From Dryomyza anilis (Eukaryota; Arthropoda; Insecta; Diptera; Dryomyzidae): a stretch of 64,000 nucleotides of DNA. Under the pieces are notes generated by a model. That model made no database searches and was not told the origin of the DNA. It saw nothing but the letters and a program-made list of their open reading frames with translations. Made by a program: the position numbers and the translations under genes. Location of the stretch: the NCBI GenBank assembly GCA_951804985.1, contig OX638132.1:21581989-21645988 (forward strand), read 5' to 3'. Within the stretch, counting starts at the first letter, position 1. The number at the start of each line of letters is the position of its first letter. Shown in pieces: positions 12,039 to 24,884 of this stretch.

Positions 12039-13860
12039 TAGTAACCAAAACAAAAATATTTCTCCGCCTAAACAACTTTTCCTATAGGAAAAAACAACAC
12101 CAATTGTTTCTCAGACTGTGCTTCCCCGTAGAATATTTTGCCGTAGAATTCTTCCCAGTAGAAATCTTCCTCATATAATTCTTTCCCGTAGAATTCTTCC
12201 CGGTAGAATTATTTCCCGTCGAATTCTTCCCCGTTGAGTTTTTCCCAGTAGAAGTTTTAGTGTGGTGAGTTTTACTGTGATGAGTTTTAGTGTGGTGAGT
12301 TGTAGTGTGGTGAATTTTTGTGTGGTGAATTTTAGTGTGGTGAATTTTGGTGTGGTGTATTTTGGTATGGTGTGTTTTATAATAATAATAAATAATAATG
12401 TCCACATTTGGCGAAACCGTTTAGAATGGTTAAATATAACGCGGACAAAATTTCATTAAATTTATTATCCCAATTGCTGATATAACGTGTTTTTATTTAA
12501 TTTTTCGAAATCACCATTTTACAAAAAAATATTATTCGACAAAAACAACAATGTCCGAAAATTTTCGAAAAAAAATGTTGTTAAAAAAAGTGTTAGAGGA
12601 CAAAAAGAACGCAATGGTCCGATATCACCATTTGAAAAAAAAAAATAATCTACAAAAACAACAATGTTCGAAAAAAAAAATTGTTAAATATTTTGGACGA
12701 ATTGAATTGAATTGTTAAATTTTTGGACGACAAAAACAATTCAATGGTGGAAATCACCATTTCCCCAAAAAAAAAAAAATAGCCAAAAACAATGTTTTTT
12801 TTTTTGTTTTTGATTTGTTTTTATTTTTTTGTTTTTTCTTTAGTTTGACTTTTAGTTTTATGTTATTGCTTTTGTTTTTGTATTTTGCTTTTGTTTTGTG
12901 CTTTTGATTTTGTGTTTTTGATTTTGTGTTTTTGCTTTTAAATATTTTTTTTGTATTTGAGTTTTTTGTTTCATGTTTTAGCTGCTGTAAGTGCCAAGTT
13001 ATATCGTTTTGAAATTTTAGGCTGTATAGGAGGTGCCAAGTCCCTTTGTCAGTCCCTTTAGACGGAGAAGCGGAACAAATAAACAAACAAACAAACAAAC
13101 AAACAAAAGGACAAACCAACAAAGAGATTTATTATATTAATAGGATATGATAATAGGATAGGATTTTTAAACTTAAGCAGTACCAAAAAATCTGAATAAT
13201 TTTTGAATATATCGTCGTTGTAGAACGAAAAGTTATGAAAAAAGTAATTGATGCATTTTTAAAGTTGAAATATCAATTGATAGATTTACATTTTCTTATC
13301 ATGTGGTAAAAAAATTAATATCATCGATTAAAAATTATAAGATATATAAAGATTTTTATAAATTAATATTTGGCATTTTGAATTTTTTTTTAGTTTGATT
13401 TTGTGATTTTTATGTTTTGTTTTAGTGTTTGATTTTTATTTTTGTATTTGTTTTTGATTTTTTCTATTTATTGTTGTTTTGTGTTTTTGATTTCATTTTT
13501 GTTTTAGGTTATTTTTAAGTTTTGCTTTAGATTTTAAGTTTTTGCCTATAATTTTGAGTTAGGGTAAACACCCAAATTCCGCGCTAGTGCCCGATTCCCG
13601 CCTATTCTGTTTAAAATTTTAAAATAATAACATATATATGCAAACAATAAATATTTATGAATATCCAAAATGCATCCCGTTTGAGTATCAGACCTTTTTA
13701 CTTTAGGACCGTAAGTAGTACAAGTGACAAATTTAATAAATTGGGACGGACAGGCAAAACATTGTAATTACATTTTTCTTAAAATACTTCTGCAAGTAAT
13801 GGATATTTTTGAAATTGGGCCATACTATTATTACAATATTATCAGCTCATTTAAAGGATA
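12039..13860. repeat. Minisatellite- and low-complexity-rich interval between two inverted MITEs
   Basis: At 12095-12250 lie degenerate 15-bp repeats around TAGAATTCTTCCCCG. At 12255-12370 lie 15-bp repeats around GTGTGGTGAATTTTA. The same two repeat types, reverse-complemented, occur together at 24885-25040, so they belong to one dispersed element. At 12480-12790 are degenerate repeats of AAATCACCATTT and ACAAAAACAACAATG. At 12790-13010 and 13380-13560 are T/G-rich runs built on TTTTTGTTTTTGATTTTG, and near 13078 there is (AAAC)n. No gene is supported. Confidence 0.7.
13195..13345. repeat. Dispersed repeat containing a TCGTCGTTGTAGA motif, copy 1
   Basis: The sequence around ATATCGTCGTTGTAGAACG at 13209 and the following 130 bp reappears in inverted orientation at about 16325-16505 (TTCTACAACGACGAAATTAT near 16487). 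A third short match lies near 16235. This looks like parts of one AT-rich mobile element; its ends were not found. Confidence 0.5.
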
Positions 13861-14753
13861 CACTAAGAAAACAAGAGGTTTATTAAAGTCTTGCTGCAAC
13901 TATCTGTTTAAATTTAAGCATTGTAGAAAATAGTCAAACATCCGATAGGTTTAAACAAACTTGCAGCAAAACTCTTAGTATTATTTAAATATGACATATA
14001 TGCAGATAGTAACGAGATGTTTGCCACAACAGCAATGAAAATTGAGATATTTACAGTTGACTGATAGCAAACATCCTGAGTTCTTGCACATTTGCAGCAA
14101 AACTTTTGAGGTATTTTGACATTTTTCTACTATAAAAAAAGAAAATGGCGTATTTTTTTCTTTCGTTTGATTTATCCAGTATCCATAACAATTATGTAAA
14201 TCCAATTGTGCAAAAAATTGGCAACTCAAATATTTTATTTTAATGGTAAAAGTGAAAATAAAACTTTTTGGGATTGAAATTATCAACACGTGACGGAAAA
14301 TATTTCTTTTCAGAGTTTACTTTGATGACAGCATCGCCGGTCGGACTTGGTTCTTCTACGAAGAAGTCTCAAGTCCATGTACAATTTTACCTTCAAAGAA
14401 TTTATAAAGACGATGATGATGTATAACCAGGATACTGTAAAACAGAATAACTGTAAATCTAGAATAAATAAAAATACATTTGATTCATTTTCTTTCAATT
14501 CAATAAAAGTTACTTTGCGAATTTTAATGGAGCATCTGTTCCAAATATTTCTCAACTTTATTTATATTTGTAAGATGTTTATTTGATGGTTGCTATAAAT
14601 AATCGGAAATTTGAAAGATGGTTGCTAGCAATATTTATCGTATTTGACGGATATTTGAGAGATTTTTTTTCTCAAAGACGGTCCAAATAATTTGTAAATA
14701 ACTTGATATTTACGGCTGTGATATTTCTGGTAATCATCTTTGTTTTCTTAGTG
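13861..14753. mobile_element. MITE, CACTAAGAAAACA family, copy 2
   Basis: The element starts CACTAAGAAAACAAG, ends TTTGTTTTCTTAGTG, and is flanked by TA (13859-13860 and 14754-14755). It is 893 bp and reads as the reverse complement of the 11177-12038 copy over nearly its whole length, e.g. AACGAGATGTTTGCC near 14009 and TGACAGCATCGCCGG near 14326. It holds no intact gene. Confidence 0.85.
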
Positions 14754-14850
14754 TACTTTACGAAATCAAAAAAATCAATAAAATGTTAAATTACTTGATT
14801 TTGAAACGTTTTTCTTTTTGCCTCCTGTAATAAGTGATTTTTCTTAGCTA

Positions 14851-15729
14851 CACTCAGAAGAAAATGTACCATTAAGTACTTTATGGTACGACCATTGATC
14901 TTATGGTTCATGTATTAATAGTTTTTTCTTTTTAAATCAAAAGTTTTCTAATTAATTCAATAGTATTTGGAAAATTCAGTAGCATAAATTTAATTATTTC
15001 AATATTATTATCTTAAATAGAATAAATAGTGTTGTTTTAATGGTTTCCTCCTATAATAATAAACGTGGTGTAAAAAACATAAAAACGAATACAAACATGT
15101 TCGTTTTGTACATCATTCTGCGTGTTTACTCCATATGGTCGCATGTAATTTTTTTTAATTATCCACATTATTAAACGCAACATTGGTAAGGACTCAATGT
15201 ATTTAATGTAAATAAATTATATTTATATATTTATTTATATTTTTATTTATTACAGAAAATAAATAATACATCGAACTTCTATTATGGCAACGGACTCAAA
15301 AACAACTGCAGACTCAAGTACTACAATCAATTATTGGAAACCAAAGAAAACATTAAATGTGTTATAACCTTTTGCAGCAAGAAGTGTCTTTTTATGTGTG
15401 TGTTGTAAAAGTGAATATCAATTTCGACATTTAAATAAAATAATATATACAATAAATTAACTAAAATACATTTTTGTATTAATAAATTATTAGGAAAATG
15501 TAATTCGACAATACCATAAAATTAATAATAGGTATCATTAAATGTGTATAGGTCTTTCTTATTGTAATTAAAATATAACATTATAAAATTTATGGTACAA
15601 CCACACATTGTATTAACAGTTTCAATATTACTGAACTAATGGGACGCATCCTATTGACCAATTTTAATGGTATAAGTTGTTGTTTTTCTATTGAAATACT
15701 ATCAATTTACCATGATTTTTTTCTGGGTG
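14851..15729. mobile_element. TA-flanked MITE with CACTCAGAAGAAAA / TTTTTTTCTGGGTG ends
   Basis: The sequence begins CACTCAGAAGAAAATGTACCAT and ends ACCATGATTTTTTTCTGGGTG, with TA at 14849-14850 and 15730-15731. It is 879 bp. Motifs such as TATGGTAC and TTAATGGTA recur inside in both orientations, giving partial internal symmetry. No coding sequence was recognised. By its end structure it is another Tc1/mariner-like non-autonomous element, distinct in sequence from the CACTAAG family. Confidence 0.7.
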
Positions 15730-17339
15730 TATGATCGTTTGCCTGTAAAGTAACGATATACGATTCAAAATTGCTTAAAAAAATCCAACGTTTTTGACTG
15801 TGTCAGTATATAGGGTTTTTAAACTTTTCTGACTCGTTTTTCTTTTATGATTACCACAATAAAAGAAATGTGTTTAAAATGAGATTAGTTATTTTCAATT
15901 AAAAAAAAAAAATATGGTATCCGATAACATTTTTGAATTTGGTTTGTATCCCGGTTCTTGTCTCAGACTGTCATATGACAGGTAAAAAAAATGAGAAAAA
16001 ATGAGATATTGCGAAATGTACTACTATTCCATATAATATTCTCTTGCTCAACCAAATGTGCGCATGTGTTAAAAAACAAAATTCTCTTAAATCGTAAACA
16101 CGTATTTGACGTTTCAACACAAAGCAATGGTTGCAAAACTTCGTACATTCATGGATATTCTAGAAATATCGACAAAATATTTAAGAGTCGTCTGATATTA
16201 TTTAAAAATTTTTGCTGATACGATTTAAGAAAAAAACAAATCGTCGTTGTAGATTTAAAAATCTTCAACTACATTTTTAAATGTCAATTATTCATACCCA
16301 AAAAAAAATACATATATATCTGTCAATTTCAGATCGATGATCTCAATATTTTTACCAAATAAGAAGAACATGTAAATCTGTCAATTAGCATTTCAACATT
16401 AAAAATGTATCAATTACTTTTTATAATAATAAGCAACAAACTTATAATTTAAGATTTTTATAAAAATGATTTTCTTGACATTTAGTTCTACAACGACGAA
16501 ATTATAAATCAGATTAAAATGTATGTCAATATACATAGTTTTAAAATGAACCAAATACAATTATTATTATTAATCCATAACCGTTATTAAAAACGATATC
16601 TAAAAATATCGAGAAAATTAAGAAAAAATCGTTATCGAAACCGTTATTCGTTTGTGTTTGGATCCCTGATTTAGCTCATTTAGACTTTGACATTTATACA
16701 AAATATTTAACTGTGAGTAGAATTTATTTGGTGCACAAGCAAAAAAGTGGGAAATTATGGTGCTCTCCCTCACAACTTCGATGAAATTTCCACAGTAAAA
16801 CAAATTTCTCTACACCATGAACCAAGTTCATCCCTTCGCTGAACATGAACAAAAATCGATTCTTTCACACGGAAAAATCAGTACAAGTAGTAGATAGTAG
16901 CTACTCGTTGGAACCAACCGAAAGATGACCCACTTTTTGGGTTTTGCAATAAAACAATAATTTTTTCTAATTAATACAAAATATGCATAGTTATTGTATA
17001 AAGTATTGAATGCAAATTAACCTCGGCAAGTCGTGGCGAATGTGTGATAATAAAAAATAAATAAAATTTGCAGGCAAATATGTTAAATATTGTCGTGAAA
17101 AATTATCAAAGTGAAGAAAAAAATGTCATAGAGTAGCGAAAAAATTCGGTTCAACCCCATTTACGAAATCATTAACAGCAGCTAGAAGAAAAATCAGCTA
17201 TACTATGTTAAAAAATTAAAATATATATTACAAAATATAAAAAAAAATTGATTCAAATTGTGAAATAAATGGACCAGCAAATAAAATAACTTTAAAACTA
17301 CGTAAAGAAGATAAAATAAAATATTGCATTTATTTAGTA

Positions 17340-17518
17340 TTTATTTTTTCATATATGTACATAACATAACAACCAGAAAAATGTATCTATAAATTAATAA
17401 CAAAACGTCTTAATAACTGTGAATATTAAATTGTAGAATTAAACGAAAGTGCAAAAAGTGCTCAGCAATAATTTGCAGCGGAAACGTGCAATACTCGTAA
17501 ATGTATTCATAAACGAAA
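17340..17518 (+). other. Possible non-coding 5' exon end (candidate upstream exon of Rbp)
   Basis: A purine-rich stretch with GTGCAAAAAGTGC and AAACGAAAG ends at a strong donor-like site, AAACGAAA followed by GTAAGTAAAAAG at 17519. This texture is common in fly 5' UTR exons. The next gene downstream on the plus strand is Rbp, whose first coding exon begins directly after an AG at 27020. There is no transcript evidence, so this is only a candidate. Confidence 0.2.
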
Positions 17519-18409
17519 GTAAGTAAAAAGTATGTAACAAATTAGCAAAAAAAAAAATGATCAATGAAAATAGCACATACAAAAATCCTCATATCACCAC
17601 AGTCATCCCAACATTAGCAGTTGATAGATTTGGGTTGTGGTTTGAGGGACGCGCCCCACCGCTTTACACACCTCCCTGATTTAAAAATAAAATATGAGAT
17701 TTCGTTTATGTTGGTTTTCTGAATGAATGCTTATTTTTACTTTAGTTCTTAAACAAGAATAAAACGTTTATATGGATTTTCCATAATACGAAAAGCATTT
17801 TTTAATTGAGTGTTGTTTTTAAAAAATGGCCAAAAAAAATAATATTGCAAATATTAGAAGAGAACGTTATCAATTTTGATCTTTAACTTGAAGTATGTTA
17901 TAGACAACATGGAATAATTGGAACTTATATGCTACACGATAGAAAATGAACGGAAAATGTACGATATACACATAGGAAAATCGTGTTTAGTAATGACCTA
18001 TTTGTGGAATACAAATCATGTATAGAAGTTTATGAATTATTGTTAAAAAAAAACATTTTAAAACTGGATTGATATCTCAACGATTTTTAGATACCCTTTT
18101 AATCTATAATATTATTGGCCCAATTGACTACAAAATAAAAAGTAAACTTTGAAGTGCAGTTATAGTACAATTAGTATATACTTTATACTCTCGAACAGAT
18201 TTATATTCAGATATATATGATAAAATTACTTTTATAAACTAATTTAAATATAAAAGACAATTTTTATTTTACGATTAAACTTTAAAATAGTCCACTAGTG
18301 TTAATACGTTCGATTTTTTTGGACTTTTTAAAAATTAATATTTATAAGAAAAAATAATGTTCTCACTACGACGCAATGTGATTTCAAAAGAATTATGTAT
18401 GTAGTAAAT

Positions 18410-18615
18410 GTTTTCAGAAATATAAGATTATTGCCAACATCCCAGCAAAAAATATCAGCTTTTTTAGATCGGAATATAGGCCTAAAATAAGGCAGGAATA
18501 CAAACCGGAATACCAGCCAGAAATGCTTTCAGATATATAAGATGTACTGCCAACATCCCAGCAGAAAATATCAGTCTGTTCAGATCGAAAAATAGGCTTG
18601 ATATCATTTGTCCAC
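18410..18615 (+). repeat. Imperfect direct repeat pair (about 115-bp period)
   Basis: Strings TTTCAGAAATATAAGAT, GCCAACATCCCAGCA, AAATATCAG and AGATCG at 18413-18470 recur in the same order at 18528-18590. These are two diverged tandem copies of an unidentified unit. Confidence 0.6.
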
Positions 18616-18862
18616 GTCTGAAACCTTCCTTTCAGATTAATGCATTCAATTTGATATTTCTTTTTAAATAAATCTCTTAGGACCAGTTCTTCACTGCATG
18701 CTTATACTTGGTTCGTCTATAGTTCCTAATCAAAAAGGTGGAATCTCGTTAAATTTTACATACAGAAGGGCAGTTGTAATCAAAAAAAAAAAAATAGTCA
18801 ATATATCAAAAATATGTAAGAAGCATATTTTTGATATATTGACTACAGACGAAAGGACATAT

Positions 18863-19081
18863 CGTCGGTACTATTGCAAAACCGCCTATCTACATTTTCG
18901 TATACATCTTATAAAATGAATTTGACAGACGAAACAAAACTATTTTCAGTCTCAAGTCTGCACTTACTTCATACAACATTAAGTATGTCATAACTTATAA
19001 TGGCATTTATATAATTTATCCGATCATCATATCATTAAAAACCCGATAATTATCACATGCGGTTTTGCAGTATAACCGACG
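18863..19081. mobile_element. Short inverted-repeat element (CGTCGGT...GCAAAACCGC family), copy 1
   Basis: The left end CGTCGGTACTATTGCAAAACC is mirrored by GGTTTTGCAGTATAACCGACG at the right. The interior shares ACAAAACTATTTTCAGT and TTATCCGATCA with 56458-56689 in inverted orientation. It is about 220 bp and non-coding. The target duplication is unclear here. Confidence 0.65.
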
Positions 19082-20606
19082 GTATAGTTTACACTAAGTT
19101 TAAACTTTAAACTAAGTTTAACTTCAATGTCACGAAAAATCATTTTGTTTTTTACCTGAATAGCTCTGAAACTTTCCTTATTTTATGATTTTATAATTGT
19201 TCAAAACTAAGTTCTAGAGTATGTTTTCAGAAAATGAATAAATTCAACAATTCTGAAAAGAATTCAGTACTTATGTCATGCCTAAATATTACACACCGCT
19301 CAGACATGAATACTGAACTTAATTATTAAGATTATTTAAAACTAAAACAACCTTAAATTCATCAGTACTGACCAATCGGAATGAAGATTATTCATATATA
19401 CAAAATACAATTTCCGCAGGAATCTGGTAAAATATAAAAACACATACAAAAGTGATAAAACTTGTAAAAATAAATGCACTTTCAACAAGTACTTATTGCA
19501 TTAAACATTATACTTCCGTAGCATCCGGCCAGCATCCTTAAGTAGTTGTGATACCAGAAGGGTTTTTTTTTAATATTCGGCTTGTGGAATCTGTTGAGAT
19601 GAGCAAATATCTTTCAGCGTGCATATTATATAAATATATATCGAATATATTTTATGATTCTTAAATGAGTCCTATTTTTGAGTTTTACCAAAGTATGAGT
19701 CCTCAAAAATGGTTCCGGGAACCATAAACACCTAATAGAACTGACTCCCGAAACCTGCGTAGGAAATTTTCAAGAGTATATTTGTGAGTGTCCCTATACC
19801 CCAAATGTGACTGTTCTATGAATCTTAATACGGAATGCACCGAAATTACTATTTAAAGGGATATTTATATGAGTCCATTTTCAGAGTCCTCTGATACAAT
19901 TATAAATGTCATGCTTTCAGGAATCTAAAATATGAGCGCTCCTACATAATTTTCATAAATGACTCTTTTAGAGGTGCTATTTTGGATAGTTGCAGAAAGT
20001 TTCAAGTGCAATACTTTTATGAGTCTTGTAAACACTCAGAAATTAGTCACATTACCAATTTCATGGTGATCCTAAATTGCTGTTTGAAATCTTAAATTTT
20101 TACACTGATATTTTACATTAATATTAAATTCTTAAATTTGCGATTTCTCATATCAGACGTACTGTATCTGTAAATGTCAGAGTGTGGCAACTATTTGTCC
20201 GTTCATTCACTTATCCGGCACAAAGCCAAGTCAAGAGGAGCATCGGGAAGAGGAACCGTCTTGATAGGCTGCGTTCGCATTACGCTGTTTAAGCAAAGGA
20301 TGCGTGAAGTTTCAAGTGTTCTTTTTAGAAAAACCCTAGGAAATGCTATAATTGTGCCAAGTAGCAGTTGTAGTAGTGGCTTCTTTTGGCAACATGACGA
20401 ATGCTATAAATATCAACTGAGAAAGTAACAACACAACCAAATAAAGGCACAAGTGCTGTCGTGCAGAAAGGAAGAAAAGCAGGCAGGCGGTCGGTCGGTC
20501 TATCTGTTAGTGCCAAAGGGTACACCGCAGCTAGAAGGACTGTTGAAGATGAGTTGTCAGTTGTCTGCCAAGACAAAATCGATGTAGTTTCCTACCAAAA
20601 TAATTA

Positions 20607-20980
20607 GCGTATTCACAGTTCGTCGTATTTTAGTATGTAGTATATATACGTATGTAGTATATATACGACACAATAACACAGAAACGTTCATTTCTTATTG
20701 CATCCCATATAAATGTGAAATACCACAAGTGTTGTATTTAAGAATAGTCTGAGACATGTTTTTGGTGTCGTATTTGTGAAATGAAGAAAAATTGTAAAAT
20801 TGAATATTTTAAAAACGAGGAATATTTATGATATTTTGGAAAAAATCCCAAATTTATAAGAATCAGCTGCATTTATTTGACGAAATATTTGAACAAACAG
20901 AAAAGTGGTGCTCACAGTTTAATTGCTGTACTGTCGTATTCATACAATGCCGTATCAATACCATGAAACTGTGAATACGC
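20607..20980. mobile_element. MITE with GCGTATTCACAGTT ends
   Basis: GCGTATTCACAGTT at 20607 is perfectly mirrored by AACTGTGAATACGC ending at 20980. TA is present on both sides (20605-20606, 20981-20982). It is 374 bp, non-coding, with an internal short direct repeat of GTATGTAGTATATATACG near 20633-20670. Confidence 0.75.
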
Positions 20981-22019
20981 TAAATGTGTTTTAGATTTAT
21001 AACTCGTATAACGTGTGGTTTGTCGAGTTATTGTGCTGCATGTCAGCGATGGAATCAAGTATTCCCAACGTCATGCTCAATATTTGTTACGCTCATTGTT
21101 AGTTAATCTCTCTCTCTATTTTTCGTTGTAGCAGGGAAATAATTCATTGTAAAAGGGATATATATTTTTTTTTGTTGTAAAAGGGAAATTTTTTGACAGT
21201 TGTTGTAATGAATTTATATCCTCTCTGTCATTTGGTCTCTGTTTTGAGAGCACTTTTAGTTAAGCTCTCGCGTCGCTCTATACTTTGGTCTATACGGTGG
21301 AGCGCAAACATCATGTATCCTGCTGGCATCCAGAGTGACCCATTCAGTCAATCGGTTTGTCAGTCGTTAGTCAGCAACTGGTGGTTCGTCGTTCATTTTT
21401 CTGCAAAATTCACAGTGCGTCACACTGCGCTATTGCTTGCAAAATATAAAAAAAAATTGTATTCAAATTAATATTATTTGTATATAAACAAAAATTAATC
21501 TCAAAGGGAATTTATTAAATAGTACGTATTTTTTATATATGTTTTATATGTCATTTATAAAAGGTCATAAGCCATCAGCATCTGCAGCGCTTTGATAGCT
21601 TAAGTGCATTTCCAGTGTTAAATGTCATGAGAAAATTCCATTTAGAACCCACACAGTGCTATTATTTGTATTAATTTACACATGCAGAAACTTTACAGAT
21701 AATTATCTACATAAAGCCATATATACAAATTTTATATTTCTATTACTCAGAATTTTTAGTTTTATGAAATTCCCGGTGCGGAATATTTGGTATAATAAAA
21801 AAAAATATTTCCACGAATCTCTTATTCAAGAGAAAATTTCCAATTTACTAAATATAATAATACTACTCAACAAAACGTGTAAAAATGTTTCCCATGCATC
21901 ATCTATATAATTCGCGGTTGCGATTTTCAATTGTCAAGACTTTTTACAATATACCGACAAATACTATTATTTCAATAGGTTTTTCAGATATTTGAATCTA
22001 AACTCGAAAAATATTGATT

Positions 22020-22690
22020 TTTTTTTAACTATTTTTGGACGATTTTTTAGCATTTTGGATCTAATGATAAATAAGAACATGATTTATGGTTATATTGTAC
22101 ATATTTCCAGCTAAACATGAAAATAACTAGTTTTTATTTTAAAATATGCTCTATCAACCGTGTTACCGTTAAAAACTGTTTAAATTTAAAATTACGGGCA
22201 GATTACGGGTTTAGTATTTTTTTTTTTGAAAATTGATTATATAAATGAGTATCAAAATTAAGTTCTGAAGGCATATTTGAAAAAGTGGATCAATTTTTTT
22301 AAAACTCTATGTTAAATAACCTATGTTAGATAACCATAAATTAATTTTTTGTTGATTATTAAATCTTAAATGAAAAAAAAAATTAATATATCCAATATTT
22401 CTGAGTTTAGATTCAACAATCTTAAAAAACGTGTGGGAATATTAATTAGCATTCATTAGTGTATTAAAATTAGCATAGACACTAGAAAAATTGCGTTTAA
22501 GTTCTTTTTGGTAAAACTATTTTTTCCTCACAACTATATATAAAGGCTTAAAAATACTTTTGCAATTTTCTCAAAAACGTTATGTAATAAAAAAACCTGA
22601 GTATGCAGTCAAACTCAGCACCAGCGAATTATATAGAATTTTTATATGGGTTCATTGCAAAAATAGTATTGGGTAGTGTAATTAAAAATT
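22020..22690 (+). repeat. Dispersed repeat related to the element at 53623-54615
   Basis: Strings such as GGATCTAATGATAAATAA, ATGATTTATGGTT, CTATCAAC and GAATTATATA, and the order in which they occur, match 53737-54290. This is a diverged, truncated copy of the same element. The terminal CAGTGTTGCCAGATG motif of the other copy was not found at this locus. Confidence 0.55.
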
Positions 22691-23569
22691 AACTCAATGA
22701 GAAACTTTTGAGAAGTTTTTGAGCTGCCTATGAAATTGTTGCTTGGGAAGCGATGTACCCTAAGAATATCTATTTCAAACGGGAACCGAAACGCCGAAAC
22801 TATTTTTGGCCGAATCAAAAATGTCGAAAAATATTTAAAAGCTAGAAAAACTATGAAACCAAAAATACACAAACATTTTTTATAGGATATCAAATATAAA
22901 TTTCAAAACGTATTTGAGCCATTCTATACGCACCCTCTGCGATTTTAAAGGAATTTTGGGTATCAAGCTATGTAAGTATTTACCATTTGCTTTTCCGACC
23001 ATACAGTAGTTCAAAGTAGTTTGTATGGTGGTTAATATTACAATATCTCTTGATGCAAGAAAATCCGTTTAGGCCTCGTTTAGGCCTCGTTTAAAAAGTA
23101 TGTCTTTTAAACTTGTATTTCAGATTTCATGTCTTAAAAAAGGATCATTTTTAAAGTTCTGTAAAAAATTCCAAATTTGTGTTGATTTATATAAATGTTC
23201 GTGGAAAATTTACAGATGCTATTTTGAAGGCATCATATTTAAAAAAAAAACATTTTTTCTATAATTCTATGTACTTTTTTGTATCTTCAATGACTTATCA
23301 GTTTAAGGATAATGCGTTTTTTAAAATAATATTTATGAAATAGCAGAAATACGAATCATAATCTCCCCTACAAATACGAATTTTTATCTACTCTGAATGG
23401 AATTCACATTCCAATTCTAACCACACTGACTTCCATTCCGCATGGATCATTGAATAGCTAAAAATTTGAATTTGTAGAGGAGGTTCGGATTTTCGATACG
23501 ACGGAAATAAGAATTAATATGTTCATAATATCTTTATCTTTCCTGAGACAATTTTTTTTACATTTTCAG

Positions 23570-23990
23570 AAATATTTCCAGCGTATTTCAAATAGAATAT
23601 TTCAGGAAGTGAATAGATGGTAGTCAAATTTTGTGGAATTTTATTGGCAGTTTCACCGCAAATCGGGAACGGGCAGAACATAAACAGCTTGTGAAACAAA
23701 CTCCGCCTTTGTCTGTTTGAAATATGTCGAAAAAGTGTTTCTAATCTGCCTTGACCGTCGAGGGGGGCCGAGACAAAATTTTTGGCTTTTTTATGGAATA
23801 TTTCGGGCAGAAAAATGGAATGTTTTGCGAAGTATATAGCAGGTTGTCAAATTTTGTGGAATTTTAATGGTATATTTTGGGAACGGGATGAACAGCTTGT
23901 GATAAGAACTGCGCCTTTGTATGCTTGCAATCGTTCAAAAAAATGTTTCTAAACTGCTTCGACTCTGCCAAAAATTTTGTCTGGTGTTAT
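23570..23990 (+). repeat. Tandem direct repeat, about 223-bp period
   Basis: TCAAATTTTGTGGAATTTTA at 23624 recurs at 23847. AACAGCTTGTGA, CGCCTTTGT and GTTTCTAA follow in the same order in both copies. These are two diverged units of an unrecognised repeat. Confidence 0.65.
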
Positions 23991-24361
23991 TTGTAAATTT
24001 TTTGCTTACTAATATAGTTAAATATTTTTGATGTACAAACAAAAAAAAAAAAATTTGTTAATGTGCAGTTTTTTTTCACATCTTCTACTTTTAAATATTT
24101 TCGCAAAAAAATGATTTCGTCATATTAAATATCAACATTTTTGAAAATTTGAACATTTGGTGATCAATATAACTACTTTAGTCCAGTATTCCGCAAAGAG
24201 TCACGAAACTAAATTTGATCGAAATCGATTCAGTTATAGAGATGAACAAAATTTTTAATCTATATTAACCGGTACCTTACAGACTGTTTGGGAATTCAGT
24301 GGTTGTAGAGATTTATAAATTGTGTCTTTACATTGAAATACAGAATTAATTTTTAGCCTAT

Positions 24362-24530
24362 GTTAACCGTGGTAGCTCAGTGGTTAGTGCGTTGGACTGC
24401 GAGCCGAAGGTCCACGGCGAGCAGAAAGGTCGCTGGACTGGGGCTAACAACATCTTTTCATAGAAACATTTATTCTATACCGCGCTACCTCTCGGCAGTA
24501 AATGGCAAACCTCCGAGACTTTTATTATAA
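24362..24530 (+). mobile_element. tRNA-derived SINE, copy 1
   Basis: The head GGTAGCTCAGTGGTTAGTGC contains a polymerase III A box (TAGCTCAGTGG). It is followed by an anticodon-arm-like TTGGACTGCGAGCC. The body (CTGGACTGGGGCTAAC, TCTATACCGCGCTACCTCTC) is shared with 63642-63862, and there is a TTATTATAATATT-type tail. The B box is corrupted in this copy. A tRNA-like head plus an unrelated shared body is the definition of a SINE, so this is not a functional tRNA gene. Confidence 0.8.
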
Positions 24531-24884
24531 TATTGATCAAATTCCGATTTTTACTATGAATATGTATGAATGTATGTTCCGAATAACCTTTAAAACGACT
24601 GAACCGAATCGAAAAAAATTTTGACAGAAAATTTAAGTTAGATTTTGCAGATATTTGAGTGAGATTGGTGGACTGGGCGTGGCACCTCCCATATAAATTG
24701 GGATAGCAAATTTAATGAATTTTTGGTCAGTATGATATTTATCTCGCCGAATGTCGGCGGTATTGGACCACTGGTCGTGGCACCCCCATAGAAGGTGCAT
24801 TTTCAAGATGGTGTATGTCGATAGTTATTACAGTGATATCAATATATTTCACAACATGGTATACCAACCACCCCAAATTCTTTA

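Larger units (their letters stand above)
15732..20604. other. Gene-free AT-rich intergenic DNA with scattered repeat relics
   Basis: No protein gene was supported. Items seen are inverted copies of the TCGTCGTTGTAGA repeat (16220-16505), a direct repeat pair at 18410-18615, an inverted-repeat element at 18863-19081, and a possible non-coding exon ending at 17518. A short CCGTTATCGAAACCGTTATT-like patch near 16630 resembles patches at 47760-47865 and 51955-52080. The remainder is AT-rich sequence without visible organisation. Confidence 0.5.
20983..24360. other. Gene-free intergenic DNA with repeats
   Basis: Around 21190-21470 is a GC-richer patch with initiator-like TCAGTC motifs (near 21345 and 21359) that could be a promoter or 5' exon region, but nothing proves it. 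About 22020-22690 is a copy of a dispersed repeat also found at 53720-54290. About 23570-23990 holds a tandem pair. The rest is AT-rich without recognisable content. Confidence 0.4.

Noticed and set aside
12754..13122. Lys/Asn-rich minus-strand ORF
   Set aside because: Arises from T/G-rich low-complexity DNA and an (AAAC)n run; no domain and no splice context.
20174..20576. Overlapping 84-aa and 76-aa ORFs in a GC-richer patch
   Set aside because: No recognisable motif, both strands open, not linked to splice sites; at most part of a 5' UTR.
24362..24440. Functional tRNA gene
   Set aside because: The B box is corrupted, no proper acceptor stem closes, and the sequence continues into a body shared with another copy.
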